40,205 nucleotides of DNA from Phycisphaerae bacterium (GTDB lineage Bacteria; Planctomycetota; Phycisphaerae; Phycisphaerales; SM1A02): assembly GCA_018701395.1 (NCBI GenBank), contig JABIWU010000034.1, positions 1 to 40,205 of the forward strand, in the 5' to 3' direction. The stretch's first letter is position 1, and every line of letters starts with the position of its first letter. This document shows positions 7,331 through 16,261 of the stretch, one piece after another. A program made the translations under genes and the position numbers. Below the pieces are notes generated by a model, which saw only the letters and a list, made by a program, of their open reading frames with translations, made no database searches and was not told where the DNA came from.

Positions 7331-8746
7331 TTAACTTTGCTTCTTCACACGAGTGTAATCGAACAGTCCGGCTTCGTCGAACAGAACACGGTCTTCATAA
7401 TCGTTAAACCAGATTGCATCTGGGTTACGCCCGACGATACAAATTTTTCCACGTAGCGGGGCACCGGCAGCATTTCGCAGAAGTTTTAAAATCACCACGC
7501 CTTTTTCACTTCCTGCAAGGCCGGGTATCGGTTCATTTGTTACTGCGCTTACCTCTGTCTTGCCTAGATAATGTGTAATGGAAAGTTTTGCATGCGCCTC
7601 AACACCGGAAAGTCCTTTTTGCGATTCGTTTAAAACGCCCCATGCGGTTTCAATCGGAACGTTAAATGCACGGTGCGCAACAATGTCACGACCACAGAAG
7701 AAGTAGTGGTTCTCTGCGCCGACGCGTTTCAATGCTCGTTGCATAATTCGCAATGCATCTGCGTCGTCATTGATATCTTTGATAATTGGAGATTGGTTCT
7801 CAACACTAATCCAACCGCGTGAAACAAGGCCCTTCATCGCTTTGTCAGAGTCAGGATTCCATTTTAAAATTCCAGAGGAATCTTCAATGTAATTGCCATC
7901 CTCGTCTTTGGCGAGAAATTCATCAGGGTGATTGAAGTGCACCATGAACCGCAATCCAACTTCTGGATAGGTCTCGTGGAATTGATCGAGCATGGATAGA
8001 AATGTTTCGTCGAATCGTTGCGGAAAGAATGCCATTTCTTTTGTACCAATGCGAATGGATTCGATGCCAACTTCTGCTAACGCGCCAAGCCATGCGGCAA
8101 TTTTCGAATTGGCGAGCACCATCGGGTCACCGCCAGAAAGTAGAATTTCGCGTAACTTTTCACGACCTGTTTCAGGGTGAACGCCGCCATTACTTGCAAC
8201 GATTTCATTGTGCGAGCGAATGTACGCAGTGATTTCAGGAATCTTCGCCATTCCCTTTTTTGCGACCGTTCCATCTTGGCGTTTGATTTCCTTGCGACCA
8301 ATTAATTCCTCGCGATAACAAAAACGGCAATGCGCAGAGCATGTGGACACCACATACATAAGACCCATTTCATATTTATGCAGAAGGCCTTCGACAGGGC
8401 TGTAATCCATCTGGTTGCCTGGGTCTTCAGCGCCATCCAAGTCGTTTGTTTCGTCAGGCGTTGCTTTGACGATGTGCTGGATTGGCTTGCTGTTTTTTGC
8501 AATTTCAAAGTAGTGTTTTGTTAATTTGACAGGCATTCGCTTTTCTACATCCCTGTCGGTGTCTTTCAAAATACGCAGCGCATCAATTTCGCTTGTCGTG
8601 TAAAAGCCTTGCATTTCTTCAGGCGCTTTATTTTCAAAGAAGGGAAACAAACCATTGACATTTTCGCGTTTATAACTGGGGCTTTCGACAGTATCGAGAA
8701 ATGCCTGTTCTCTATCGGTGGTGACATGTTTTTGTTTTGTGGTCAT
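7331..8746 (-). CDS. kamA: Lysine 2,3-aminomutase family radical SAM enzyme
   Basis: A 471-residue radical SAM, PLP-dependent aminomutase. The cluster-binding cysteines are C136, C140 and C143 (CSAHCRFCYR); GGDP at 205-208 is the SAM-binding GGE-like element. NQSPIIK (317-323) and GRD (352-354) match the family, and K415 in a glycine-rich turn is the likely PLP lysine. The known family reaction is L-lysine to L-beta-lysine. Asp354 appears to match one of the two lysine-recognising aspartates of the Clostridium enzyme; the second position is not clearly conserved, because the segment before K415 reads TNEPIPGLAGSEK. Glutamate or another amino acid is therefore possible. It is first in a four-gene operon, and an RpiR regulator diverges upstream. 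Confidence 0.9.
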   Translation of the reverse strand: MTTKQKHVTTDREQAFLDTVESPSYKRENVNGLFPFFENKAPEEMQGFYTTSEIDALRILKDTDRDVEKRMPVKLTKHYFEIAKNSKPIQHIVKATPDETNDLDGAEDPGNQMDYSPVEGLLHKYEMGLMYVVSTCSAHCRFCYREELIGRKEIKRQDGTVAKKGMAKIPEITAYIRSHNEIVASNGGVHPETGREKLREILLSGGDPMVLANSKIAAWLGALAEVGIESIRIGTKEMAFFPQRFDETFLSMLDQFHETYPEVGLRFMVHFNHPDEFLAKDEDGNYIEDSSGILKWNPDSDKAMKGLVSRGWISVENQSPIIKDINDDADALRIMQRALKRVGAENHYFFCGRDIVAHRAFNVPIETAWGVLNESQKGLSGVEAHAKLSITHYLGKTEVSAVTNEPIPGLAGSEKGVVILKLLRNAAGAPLRGKICIVGRNPDAIWFNDYEDRVLFDEAGLFDYTRVKKQS

Positions 8747-8778
8747 AGTTTTCTCATCGTATTGGGTCTTTATCGCTC

Positions 8779-8807
8779 TTTATCGGCAAGGGGTGGACTT
8801 GTAACAA
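8779..8807 (-). promoter_or_regulatory. Candidate kamA promoter
   Basis: On the minus strand, -35 TTGTTA (8807-8802), a 17-bp spacer and -10 GATAAA (8784-8779), each 4/6 to consensus. The -35 overlaps a TGTAACA repeat that may be an operator. Two direct copies of TCTTTATCG (8767-8775 and 8777-8785) lie across the -10. Confidence 0.45.
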
Positions 8808-8822
8808 ACTGTACAATATAAT
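8794..8822 (+). promoter_or_regulatory. Candidate promoter for the RpiR-type regulator
   Basis: TGGACT (8794-8799), a 17-bp spacer and perfect TATAAT (8817-8822). The start point would be near 8829, leaving a leader of about 30 bases with GGAG before the TTG start. It overlaps the divergent kamA promoter. Confidence 0.55.
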
Positions 8823-8836
8823 AAAATAGTGTAACA
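8800..8836. promoter_or_regulatory. TGTAACA direct repeats: candidate operator
   Basis: TGTAACA occurs at 8800-8806, inside the regulator's promoter spacer and over the kamA -35, and again at 8830-8836, at the predicted start of the regulator transcript. The repeats are 30 bp apart, close to three helical turns, so they face the same side of DNA. Their position would let one protein control both directions. Binding by the neighbouring RpiR protein is inference. Confidence 0.35.
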
Positions 8837-8859
8837 CATAGACCATTGGAGTACCAGCA

Positions 8860-9711
8860 TTGTCCATTCAAAATCTGATTGCATCTGTAAATGAGCGTTT
8901 AACGCCAACGGAACTCCGCATTGCTGAGGCAGTACTGGACGATCCGATGTTGCTCACCTTTGGAACCGTCTCTGCCCTTGCTGAGCGAGCTGGGACGAGT
9001 CGCGCTTCTATTGTCCGATTTGCAACAAAACTTGGCTTCGAGGGGTACAGTGAATTGCAAAAAAGTGTTCGAGATGGTGTATCACAACAACTGACTAGTC
9101 CAAGCCACAGGGTTCGACACCAAGATGGTCCAACTGCGCCGATTCAGTTCGAAATCGAAAATGCGATGCACCAAGCATTTGAAGTTCTTGACGATACATG
9201 TCTGCGGGCGATGGCAGACCCAATTGTCGTTGCGCCAAATATTTGGATCCTATCGGGTGAAACTTCAATGGCTGGAGCTCACGCACTTTACAGCGGTCTT
9301 TCGATGACCCGTCCAAACGTTCGGCTAATACAAGAACACGCAACCGGACGTGAATTATGTGGAGCACTTCCCGGTGATGTTGCGGTTGTTTTTGATTTTG
9401 CTCGGTATCGTAAAAACGCAGTCATCGCAGCTCGCACGCTCTCTGATCTTGGAGTGACGATTGTTGCGATTACAGATGGACCACTTTCGCCGCTTTCGTC
9501 ACTGACAGAAATTCGCTGTGAATTAAAAATCCCAGCAGTAGGCCCTTTTGACAGTTCAGTTCCAGCAGTTATTGCAGCGGAACTTCTAGTTGCGGAGGTT
9601 GTCAGCGAACTCCGCGATGAAGCACGCAACCGAATTGACCGATTGGAAGTTTTTTGGCAAGCAACAGGAACGTTTTTAAATTACGGACCACGACCTAACA
9701 GAGATGCTTAA
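8860..9711 (+). CDS. RpiR-family transcriptional regulator (HTH + SIS domain)
   Basis: A 283-residue protein. Residues 1-75 form the RpiR helix-turn-helix domain, with LTPTELRIAEAVL at the start and the recognition region around RAGTSRASIVRFATKLG (43-59). Residues about 110-255 look like a SIS domain, the fold that binds phosphosugars in most family members. Translation starts at TTG (8860-8862) with GGAG 8 bases upstream. It is divergent from kamA, and the 113-bp gap holds overlapping promoters and repeats. It probably controls the kamA operon and itself. If so, the SIS domain may sense something other than a sugar phosphate, which would be unusual. Confidence 0.9.
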   Translation: MSIQNLIASVNERLTPTELRIAEAVLDDPMLLTFGTVSALAERAGTSRASIVRFATKLGFEGYSELQKSVRDGVSQQLTSPSHRVRHQDGPTAPIQFEIENAMHQAFEVLDDTCLRAMADPIVVAPNIWILSGETSMAGAHALYSGLSMTRPNVRLIQEHATGRELCGALPGDVAVVFDFARYRKNAVIAARTLSDLGVTIVAITDGPLSPLSSLTEIRCELKIPAVGPFDSSVPAVIAAELLVAEVVSELRDEARNRIDRLEVFWQATGTFLNYGPRPNRDA

Positions 9712-9712
9712 A

Positions 9713-9737
9713 AAGGTGCCCCATGAAGGCAGGCCTT
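9713..9737. terminator. Weak hairpin between two convergent genes
   Basis: AAGG/CCTT and GCC/GGC pair across 9713-9737 with an internal bulge. It lies in the 28-bp gap between the RpiR gene and the end of the RND operon. There is only a weak T-run, so a terminator role is tentative. Confidence 0.3.
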
Positions 9738-9739
9738 AA

Positions 9740-10210
9740 TTATTCAATCTTTCCGCGCTCTTTTTCGCCAGATGGAGTTTGTACTTCAACCCAAATAGCG
9801 CTACCAGATGGCAATTTTGCAGGTGCTTGCACATGAGCATGTGATGTAGCACCGTGGGAATGTGTTTTTGTTATTAGTGAGCCGACTCCAGATTCATCGC
9901 CTACCCAAAGTCGAATTGCAGATGCATGCCCACCTGCAGTTTGCAGAATATTAACATCAAGCATTGCATTTGGAGCAATAGTGCCTTGGATTGTTACATC
10001 AAGAGTAATGCCAGCGAGCGTTATTGTTTGTTTGTATGGCTGAGCATTATCTATTTTGAGAGTGTCCTCTTCAGGAGTTTCCACCGTAGTAGTATTTGGC
10101 GCTGGCTTTGGTGGGGTTACTGCAGTTGCATCTGTTTCATTTTTGCACCCAAAACATGCGAGGAAAATGAGAGTAGAGGTGATAGATAAAATTGTTGTGT
10201 AATTACGCAT
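9740..10210 (-). CDS. Small His-containing lipoprotein at the end of the RND efflux operon
   Basis: A 156-residue secreted protein. A hydrophobic leader ends in ACFGC, so Cys22 is the probable lipidated residue, although the lipobox is not classical. A Pro/Thr/Glu linker follows, then a beta-rich domain with a THSHGATSHAH histidine cluster (about 114-124). The start overlaps the RND gene stop by 8 bases, so it belongs to the operon. A His-rich periplasmic lipoprotein beside a metal pump suggests metal binding or delivery, comparable in position and not in sequence to CusF-type chaperones (inference). I do not recognise the family by name. Confidence 0.75.
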   Translation of the reverse strand: MRNYTTILSITSTLIFLACFGCKNETDATAVTPPKPAPNTTTVETPEEDTLKIDNAQPYKQTITLAGITLDVTIQGTIAPNAMLDVNILQTAGGHASAIRLWVGDESGVGSLITKTHSHGATSHAHVQAPAKLPSGSAIWVEVQTPSGEKERGKIE

Positions 10211-13200
10211 GGGATGCTCCTAAGTTTTTCGTCGCTGCTTTTTCAAACACAAGTGAGAATCCAGCAGGAATAACGATGAGGTTAAGTATTGTAGATGTAA
10301 GTAGTCCCCCTAGGGTGACAATTGCAAGTGGTGCGAGTAATTCGCTGCCGGGTTTCCCTGCAGCAAGCGCTAGTGGCGCAAGCCCGAGTGCTGCTGCGAG
10401 GGCGGTCATTAAAATTGGAACTAGACGCTCCATAGATCCTTGGATGATTGCTTTACGAATGGGAACATGTTCGTTTTTCATTAAATGGTTGTAGTGATTG
10501 ACAAGCAAGATACCGTTGCGAATCGAAATACCAAAAAGGGTGATAAAACCAACCATACTTGCGATTGAAATGACAGGCGCGATGTATGTTCCTCCAAAAC
10601 CAAAGAGGGCAATAGTATTTGAAACGAACCCGCCGCTTTCAGTTATGTAAATTGCAGCAATGCCACCGATAAGTGCAAGTGGCATGTTAACCATGACAAG
10701 AAGTGCAGCGCGCATTGAGCCAGTTGAAATTTGCAACAGCATAAGAATTAAAATTGCAATTGCAAACCCAGAAGCGTAAATTGTTTTTGTCGCAGACTGT
10801 TGTGCTTCAAATTGTCCACCGTAATGCACTGTGTATCCCGCTTGTTGCACAATTGGATCGACTAATAGTTTAACTTCTGCTATGAGGTCGCCAAGGTTTG
10901 AGTTTTCTGCAACATTGAGTGATACAACGGCCTTACGCTGGGCATTTTCGCGAGTAATTAAATTACTCGATCGTTCAGGTCCAATGTCGGCGACATCACG
11001 AAGTCTAATCGTCGCGCCGTTTCTGCCTCGCAATAAAAGGTCGCGAACTTGCTCGATAGTTTCGCGTTGTGACGGGTCTAGGCGTACGACTAAATTGTAT
11101 TGGCGAGTTCCTTGATTAACAGTATCAACAATTTCTCCGTACATTGCTTCTCGAACTTGTTCTGCTGCTTCAGCAGGGGTTAATCCGAAAGAGGCAAGTT
11201 CAGCGTGACGATATTGAATGGGTAATGAAGTAATCATTACTTCTCGATTTGCATTTACGTCTCTTGCGCCTTGAACCGTTGATAGCACCGTTTCTATTTG
11301 CTTCGCAATGGCTCGTAATTTATTTAAATCTTCGCCGTATACACTAATTGCAATAGCAGCAGGCGTTCCAGAAAGCAAATGGCTTAAACGATGCTCGATT
11401 GGTTGACCTACCATCGTAGTTATTCCAGGAATTGCGGCTAAAACTTTGTCAATTTTTACTCGCAGTTCTTTTTGACTAAAACCTTCCGCGATTGAGACCT
11501 CAATTTCTGAACTGCTTACTGGTTCGGCGTGTTCGTCTCTTTCTGCTCGACCTGTTCTGCGAGAAACTGAATGTACCCCTTCAATTGCACCAAGTTGAGT
11601 CTCTACATTTGTCGCCAAGCGGTTGCTCTCGACTAATGAAGTTCCCGGAGGAGCGAATAAGAAAACAGTAAATGTGCCTTCGTTAAAAGATGGCAGAAAA
11701 GACGTACCAAATGTGCTCGCTAACACCAAGGCAGCAATAGTTGCTGTTGTTGCACTTGCAATAACAATTCCTCGGAATTTAAGTGCTCCCGCAAGAGCTC
11801 GGTCGTAATAACGTTTTAACAGAACAACAAGCCATGACTCTTTGGTATGTTCTTTATCAATATTCTTACCGAGAAGGATTTTGCACAGTGCAGGAGTGAG
11901 TGTTAGTGCAACAAAAAGTGATGCAATAATTGAAATCATGTACGTTAATGCTAGTGGTTGAAAAAATTTACCTTCAAGGCCTTGCAAAAAGAGAAGTGGC
12001 ACAAAGACTAAAACAATAATGACAGTCGCAAAAACCATCGCGGGCCTAATTTCATTACTCGCTTCAAAAATTATTCCGACAAATTCTTTTCGTTGGTCAA
12101 GTGGCAATTTGTGGTTTTGTTTAAGTCGTCTAAATACATTTTCGACGTCAATAATTGCGTCATCGACAAGAACGCCAATGGCGACAGTTAGGCCACCAAG
12201 CGACATTACATTAAGACCAAGATTAAACCAACTCATCATTAGCAGTCCAATCGCAAGCGAAACTGGCAATGCGGTAAGCGTAATAATGGTTGTGCGAACA
12301 TTCATTAAAAAGAGCATTAGAATGATGGCAACGATGACAACTGCTTCAAGCAGAACGGTCGTAACATTGCTTACTGCGCGGTTAATGAAATGGGACTGCC
12401 TAAAAACTTCTCGATTTAAATGCATCCCTGAAGGCAGTGATTTTTCAATTTGGTCAAACAAAACATCAATTTGTTCGGTTAATGCAAGTGTGTTTGTTCC
12501 AGGGGATTTTTGAATTGAAATAACAACTGCAGGGGAACCGTTGTCGGATCCTTCGCCACGTTTTGAGGCTGGACCAAGAGCTACGTTTGCAACTTGTCCA
12601 ATAGTAACTGCAACTCCATCATGAAAAGAAACAATGGTATTTGCAATATCACTTGGTTTAGTGACTCGGCTTTGTTGTCGAATTGGAATTTCAAAGCTAC
12701 CTACGTTTGGCAGATAGCCAGCACTTGCGGTGGAGTGCGCATTGCCAGCTGCTTTTACAATATCAGAGATGGTCAAGTCATAAATACGCAATCGCTCTTG
12801 GTCAACATTGACTTGGTATTCAGGAAGTTCTCCGCCAATTGCAACAACTTGTGCAACGCCAGGTATAGATAAAACTTTGTTTCGTAAATCAAATTCTGCA
12901 TACGAACGAAGTTCAAGCGGGGTTGCACCTCCATCGGGAGAGGAGATTGAAACCAACATGATTTCACCTGCAATCGAAGTGATAGGCGTTATAAATGGCT
13001 CTACTTCAGCCGGCAAACTTTCGCGAACGGTAGATAGACGCTCTGCAACTAATTGGCGAGCGTTGTAAAGGTCTGCCCCCCAATCTAAATCTACCCAAAT
13101 AATAGAAAGACCGATTGCACTGGCACTTCGAACACGTCGAACACCTGTCATACCATTTACAGCAGACTCAATTGGAAATGTTACATATTGTTCAACTTCA

Positions 13201-13376
13201 TCTGCAGCAAGGCCGCCGGCTTCTGCCATGATGACAACAGTCGGTGCATTTAGTTCAGGAAAGACATCAATACTCATTCGAGGAATTTGATATGCAGCGT
13301 ATCCCGTTACCAACAACGACATCAAAATGACAAGCGAAGAGTAATGAAGAGAAAAGCGGATTAATGCTTTTAACAT
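10203..13376 (-). CDS. Heavy-metal efflux RND transporter (CzcA/CusA family)
   Basis: A 1057-residue inner-membrane proton/metal antiporter of the HME-RND family. The N-terminal helix (about 10-30) leads to IPRMSIDVFPE, followed by a first porter domain, six helices (about 340-540), a second porter domain and a second helix block (about 865-1045). The TM4 segment reads MSLGGLTVAIGVLVDDAIIDVEN (391-413, with V408 position not certain); D405/D406 and E412 are the expected proton-relay residues. The metal cannot be assigned: the motif is neither clearly CzcA nor CusA. With the adaptor and outer-membrane factor it would form a three-part pump exporting metal from periplasm or cytoplasm. It starts 3 bases after the adaptor stop. 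Confidence 0.95.
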   Translation of the reverse strand: MLKALIRFSLHYSSLVILMSLLVTGYAAYQIPRMSIDVFPELNAPTVVIMAEAGGLAADEVEQYVTFPIESAVNGMTGVRRVRSASAIGLSIIWVDLDWGADLYNARQLVAERLSTVRESLPAEVEPFITPITSIAGEIMLVSISSPDGGATPLELRSYAEFDLRNKVLSIPGVAQVVAIGGELPEYQVNVDQERLRIYDLTISDIVKAAGNAHSTASAGYLPNVGSFEIPIRQQSRVTKPSDIANTIVSFHDGVAVTIGQVANVALGPASKRGEGSDNGSPAVVISIQKSPGTNTLALTEQIDVLFDQIEKSLPSGMHLNREVFRQSHFINRAVSNVTTVLLEAVVIVAIILMLFLMNVRTTIITLTALPVSLAIGLLMMSWFNLGLNVMSLGGLTVAIGVLVDDAIIDVENVFRRLKQNHKLPLDQRKEFVGIIFEASNEIRPAMVFATVIIVLVFVPLLFLQGLEGKFFQPLALTYMISIIASLFVALTLTPALCKILLGKNIDKEHTKESWLVVLLKRYYDRALAGALKFRGIVIASATTATIAALVLASTFGTSFLPSFNEGTFTVFLFAPPGTSLVESNRLATNVETQLGAIEGVHSVSRRTGRAERDEHAEPVSSSEIEVSIAEGFSQKELRVKIDKVLAAIPGITTMVGQPIEHRLSHLLSGTPAAIAISVYGEDLNKLRAIAKQIETVLSTVQGARDVNANREVMITSLPIQYRHAELASFGLTPAEAAEQVREAMYGEIVDTVNQGTRQYNLVVRLDPSQRETIEQVRDLLLRGRNGATIRLRDVADIGPERSSNLITRENAQRKAVVSLNVAENSNLGDLIAEVKLLVDPIVQQAGYTVHYGGQFEAQQSATKTIYASGFAIAILILMLLQISTGSMRAALLVMVNMPLALIGGIAAIYITESGGFVSNTIALFGFGGTYIAPVISIASMVGFITLFGISIRNGILLVNHYNHLMKNEHVPIRKAIIQGSMERLVPILMTALAAALGLAPLALAAGKPGSELLAPLAIVTLGGLLTSTILNLIVIPAGFSLVFEKAATKNLGASHA

Positions 13377-13379
13377 GGC

Positions 13380-14771
13380 TTAATGCTCCCCTTCGTGAAA
13401 TGTACCATCGGAGTGGAAGTGTCCACCTTGTTGGATGGAACCACTTGTTGCTAACATTAATTGAAAACCACCATCAAGCACAACTTCATCTCCATCGGCT
13501 AAGCCAGAGAGAATTGCAACCCAGCGACCATCATCTAACCCAAGATCAGCTTCTATTCGAATGGCTTCATTTGGGTTGTCGGGTGCTCTTCTAAAAAGAA
13601 TAGGAGTGAGCCCATCATGCTGAATTGCAGCAAGCGGAATAGAAAGTTCTGGTGTGCTTGTTGATTCAGTAATTATTTCAAGTTGTGCAGTTACGCCAGG
13701 CCGAGCCCAAGATGCAAGTGAATCTGGCGTGACATATAAATCAATAGTTCTGTCATTCGAATCCCCAGTTAAACCAAGTTGGAGCAGACCATGCATGGTG
13801 TTTTGTAAGTTGACAGCGTTCCCTGCCGATGTTGGCGTTGGTGGAACAATGTTAACTTGTAAACCATCTCGAAGTACACCAAGGTCACTCTGTAAACCGG
13901 AAGCGTGAAAACGAAGTTTATTCGGCTGGATAACAGTCAGTACATTTGCTTGCGCATTTATCCACGATCCGTTTGTAATGGCAAGTGCTTCAACAACACC
14001 AGAGTGTGTTGCAGTAACGTTAATTCTTTTAATCTCTTTCCACCACTCTGGTGAGTTAGCAGGAAGCGGGAAATTTAACATTGAAGAAGCTGATTCAAGT
14101 GAAAGTTCAACGGTTGCTTTTGCTGCGCGTAATGCTGCAACTGTTTCAGCATAGGATGCTTCAAGTCTAGCATCTTCTTCTCGCAAGTTTGCAAGTTCAG
14201 CGTTTGCAGCACTGAATGCTGCTCGCGCAGCCGTGAACTCACGCAAGCTTCCGCCACCTGCTTCTTGAATTGCTTCAAGTTTCTTTACTCGCTCTTCCCA
14301 CATTTTAATATTTACTTTGACGATGTATTCATGCTGTTCATGCGCAAGGAAGAGAGGGTGAAACATTTCCATTTTCGCTTCAAGTTGTTGAACTGTTGCA
14401 AAATGACTTGCGATTGTTTGTTGAATTTCACGCCATTGGGGCGAATCTAATGTGTAGAGAAGGGTTCCTTCTAGAACTTTTTCAAACTCTTCGACGTGGA
14501 GTTCGACTTTGCCAGAAAGCGCTGTTCTATATTCTCTCTTTGCAGAGGGTAAATATTCGAATTTACCTGGTGCACGCAGAATGTCTTGGAGGTTTCTTCG
14601 TTCAGTTGTAGCAAATGTAATTCCAAGATTCGCACGAACTGCTTCTGGAATTGCAACACGATTCGATGCAATTGCAATTTCAGGTTCGTCTTGAATTATT
14701 GGAGTTTTAGATTCATTGTCGATACACCCTTGTAGGGCGAGAATTGAGAGTAGGGTTAATTGTAATTTCAT
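13380..14771 (-). CDS. RND efflux periplasmic adaptor (CzcB/CusB type, lipoprotein)
   Basis: A 463-residue membrane-fusion protein. The N-terminus is a lipoprotein signal (LALQGC, lipidated Cys16). A lipoyl-like/beta-barrel half (about 55-115) is followed by a coiled-coil hairpin (about 115-225, rich in Glu, Ala, Leu), a second lipoyl half (about 250-290) and barrel and membrane-proximal domains to about 440. The C-terminal tail is rich in His and Gly/Glu (HFHSDGTFHEGEH, about 450-462), which may hold metal. Its ATG overlaps the stop of the outer-membrane factor by 4 bases. It bridges the RND pump to the outer-membrane channel. Confidence 0.92.
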   Translation of the reverse strand: MKLQLTLLSILALQGCIDNESKTPIIQDEPEIAIASNRVAIPEAVRANLGITFATTERRNLQDILRAPGKFEYLPSAKREYRTALSGKVELHVEEFEKVLEGTLLYTLDSPQWREIQQTIASHFATVQQLEAKMEMFHPLFLAHEQHEYIVKVNIKMWEERVKKLEAIQEAGGGSLREFTAARAAFSAANAELANLREEDARLEASYAETVAALRAAKATVELSLESASSMLNFPLPANSPEWWKEIKRINVTATHSGVVEALAITNGSWINAQANVLTVIQPNKLRFHASGLQSDLGVLRDGLQVNIVPPTPTSAGNAVNLQNTMHGLLQLGLTGDSNDRTIDLYVTPDSLASWARPGVTAQLEIITESTSTPELSIPLAAIQHDGLTPILFRRAPDNPNEAIRIEADLGLDDGRWVAILSGLADGDEVVLDGGFQLMLATSGSIQQGGHFHSDGTFHEGEH

Positions 14772-16180
14772 TGCACACCTCCAAGTGTGTCTTCTGTAGT
14801 GATTTCTCTGTTTATCGGCGATGGATGAAGTTGATACTCGGGACCTAAAATTTGGTGAACACGTATTGCAGCAATCATTTCATCTGCCTGTAATCGTAAG
14901 AGTCGATTTTTGGCATCATGCTGGCGAGTTACAGTTTCTAAAAGGATGAAAGTGTCAACTTCGCCAAGTTCAACAATTTGCACGATGTCTTTCGTTTGTT
15001 CTTCGAGCATTGGCACGATGTCGTTTGTATAAAACGCACGTTGTGTTTTCTTGATGAGGAATGATGTATTTGCAAGCGTAAGTTCGCGGAATAACTGAGC
15101 AAAGGTAGTTTCCACTTCTGCTCTTGCAACTTCTCGTTGGGTTTTTGCGCTTGCGATTCCAGCTTGGTTGCGATTCCAAATGGAGAGGGGAATAGTAAGA
15201 CCAAACAAGACGCGGTGGTCGTTAAATTCACTTCCATATCCTGACCCGATTTTAATATCTGGGTATTGCTTTTTGATTTCAAGTCGCAATGTTTCCTCTG
15301 CAGTTTGATACTTTGCAAACAAGATTGCGAGCTCTGTATTGGCGTCAATTAAGCGTGCGGTTTCATCTGCGATAACCATTGTTTGTGTTGCAGGAAACTC
15401 TGCGATCAAATATTCTCCACTTACTGGCGGTAATCCCATTAATCCAATAAGAAAAAGTTCTTCTTCAAACAAATGTAGAGTTGCATCAGTTGCTTTGACT
15501 TTGTAACTTGCAAGCTCTACAGTTAACAGTCGATACTCTACTCGGTTGATTTCTCCGGCTTTGACCAAAGTATCTGCAATTGAAATGATGCGTTCAAGTT
15601 GATCGATTGCTTCATTGAAGAGTTGCACTTGTAAAGTTGCTGTTGCCCAGTTTACCCAACGACGGCGAAGTTCTGAGCGAACATTCCATTCATCGTTGAT
15701 GAGTTTCATCAATTGCGCTTCGTAAATAGTCCCAGCTCGTTTCTTTTCAACCTTTAATCTTCCTGAGATTGGAATAGAAACATTCGCCATTAACCCAAAT
15801 TGGAACGGTGCAGAAGGAGATGAGATTTCAGCACCATCGAAACCGAACACGGGGTCTTTCCAGAGCCCAGCAGTTTCATATTTCGCAAGTGCGACGCTGG
15901 CTTCAAGTCGAGCAATTCGTAATTCGGGGTTATAAAATAATGCAATAACCTCGCCCTCAGATGGAGAAATGCCATCATGCATGTCGAAGTGCACAGGTAC
16001 GCCATCGGAGGCTGCGACTCGGTTTGCAAACTCTGTTATTGGTTCAATATTGAGTAGCCGGTTTTCTAAGTCATTGCGATAGGAGCCGATGTCAAGCGGT
16101 GCAGGTTCATACGATTGGCAACCAGCAATAAAGAAGGCAATGTAGAGGAAGCTAATACTTCCATAAAATTTGTAACTCAC
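14768..16180 (-). CDS. Outer-membrane efflux factor (TolC/CzcC family, lipoprotein)
   Basis: A 470-residue TolC-family protein with a lipoprotein signal ending FFIAGC (Cys21). The remainder shows the two-fold repeat of long helices and beta segments typical of the family, including LFYNPELRIARLEA (about 80-95) and the second-half counterpart near 290-320. The start is GTG (16178-16180) with GGAG 8 bases upstream. It provides the channel across the outer membrane for the adaptor and RND pump. The CzcI-like gene lies 81 bp upstream, separated by an inverted repeat. Confidence 0.92.
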   Translation of the reverse strand: MSYKFYGSISFLYIAFFIAGCQSYEPAPLDIGSYRNDLENRLLNIEPITEFANRVAASDGVPVHFDMHDGISPSEGEVIALFYNPELRIARLEASVALAKYETAGLWKDPVFGFDGAEISSPSAPFQFGLMANVSIPISGRLKVEKKRAGTIYEAQLMKLINDEWNVRSELRRRWVNWATATLQVQLFNEAIDQLERIISIADTLVKAGEINRVEYRLLTVELASYKVKATDATLHLFEEELFLIGLMGLPPVSGEYLIAEFPATQTMVIADETARLIDANTELAILFAKYQTAEETLRLEIKKQYPDIKIGSGYGSEFNDHRVLFGLTIPLSIWNRNQAGIASAKTQREVARAEVETTFAQLFRELTLANTSFLIKKTQRAFYTNDIVPMLEEQTKDIVQIVELGEVDTFILLETVTRQHDAKNRLLRLQADEMIAAIRVHQILGPEYQLHPSPINREITTEDTLGGVQ

Positions 16181-16216
16181 GTTTAGTACTCCATATCAAA
16201 ATTCAAAACATCACAA

Positions 16217-16235
16217 CAATTACTAGTAGTAATTG
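16217..16235. promoter_or_regulatory. Perfect inverted repeat between the CzcI-like gene and the outer-membrane factor
   Basis: CAATTAC (16217-16223) and GTAATTG (16229-16235) are exact complements around TAGTA. There is no T-run, so it is more likely an operator or an mRNA processing site than a terminator. It could tune the ratio of the first gene to the pump genes. Confidence 0.4.
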
Positions 16236-16261
16236 AGTGAACTAAAGAAAAAGATATGGAT

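Noticed and set aside
9288-9629. 113-residue open frame antisense to the RpiR-type regulator
   Set aside because: Shadow of the real gene; no ribosome-binding site and Ser/Arg-rich composition.
12019-12513. 164-residue open frame antisense to the RND pump gene
   Set aside because: It lies wholly opposite a strongly supported coding region, and its composition reflects the complementary frame.
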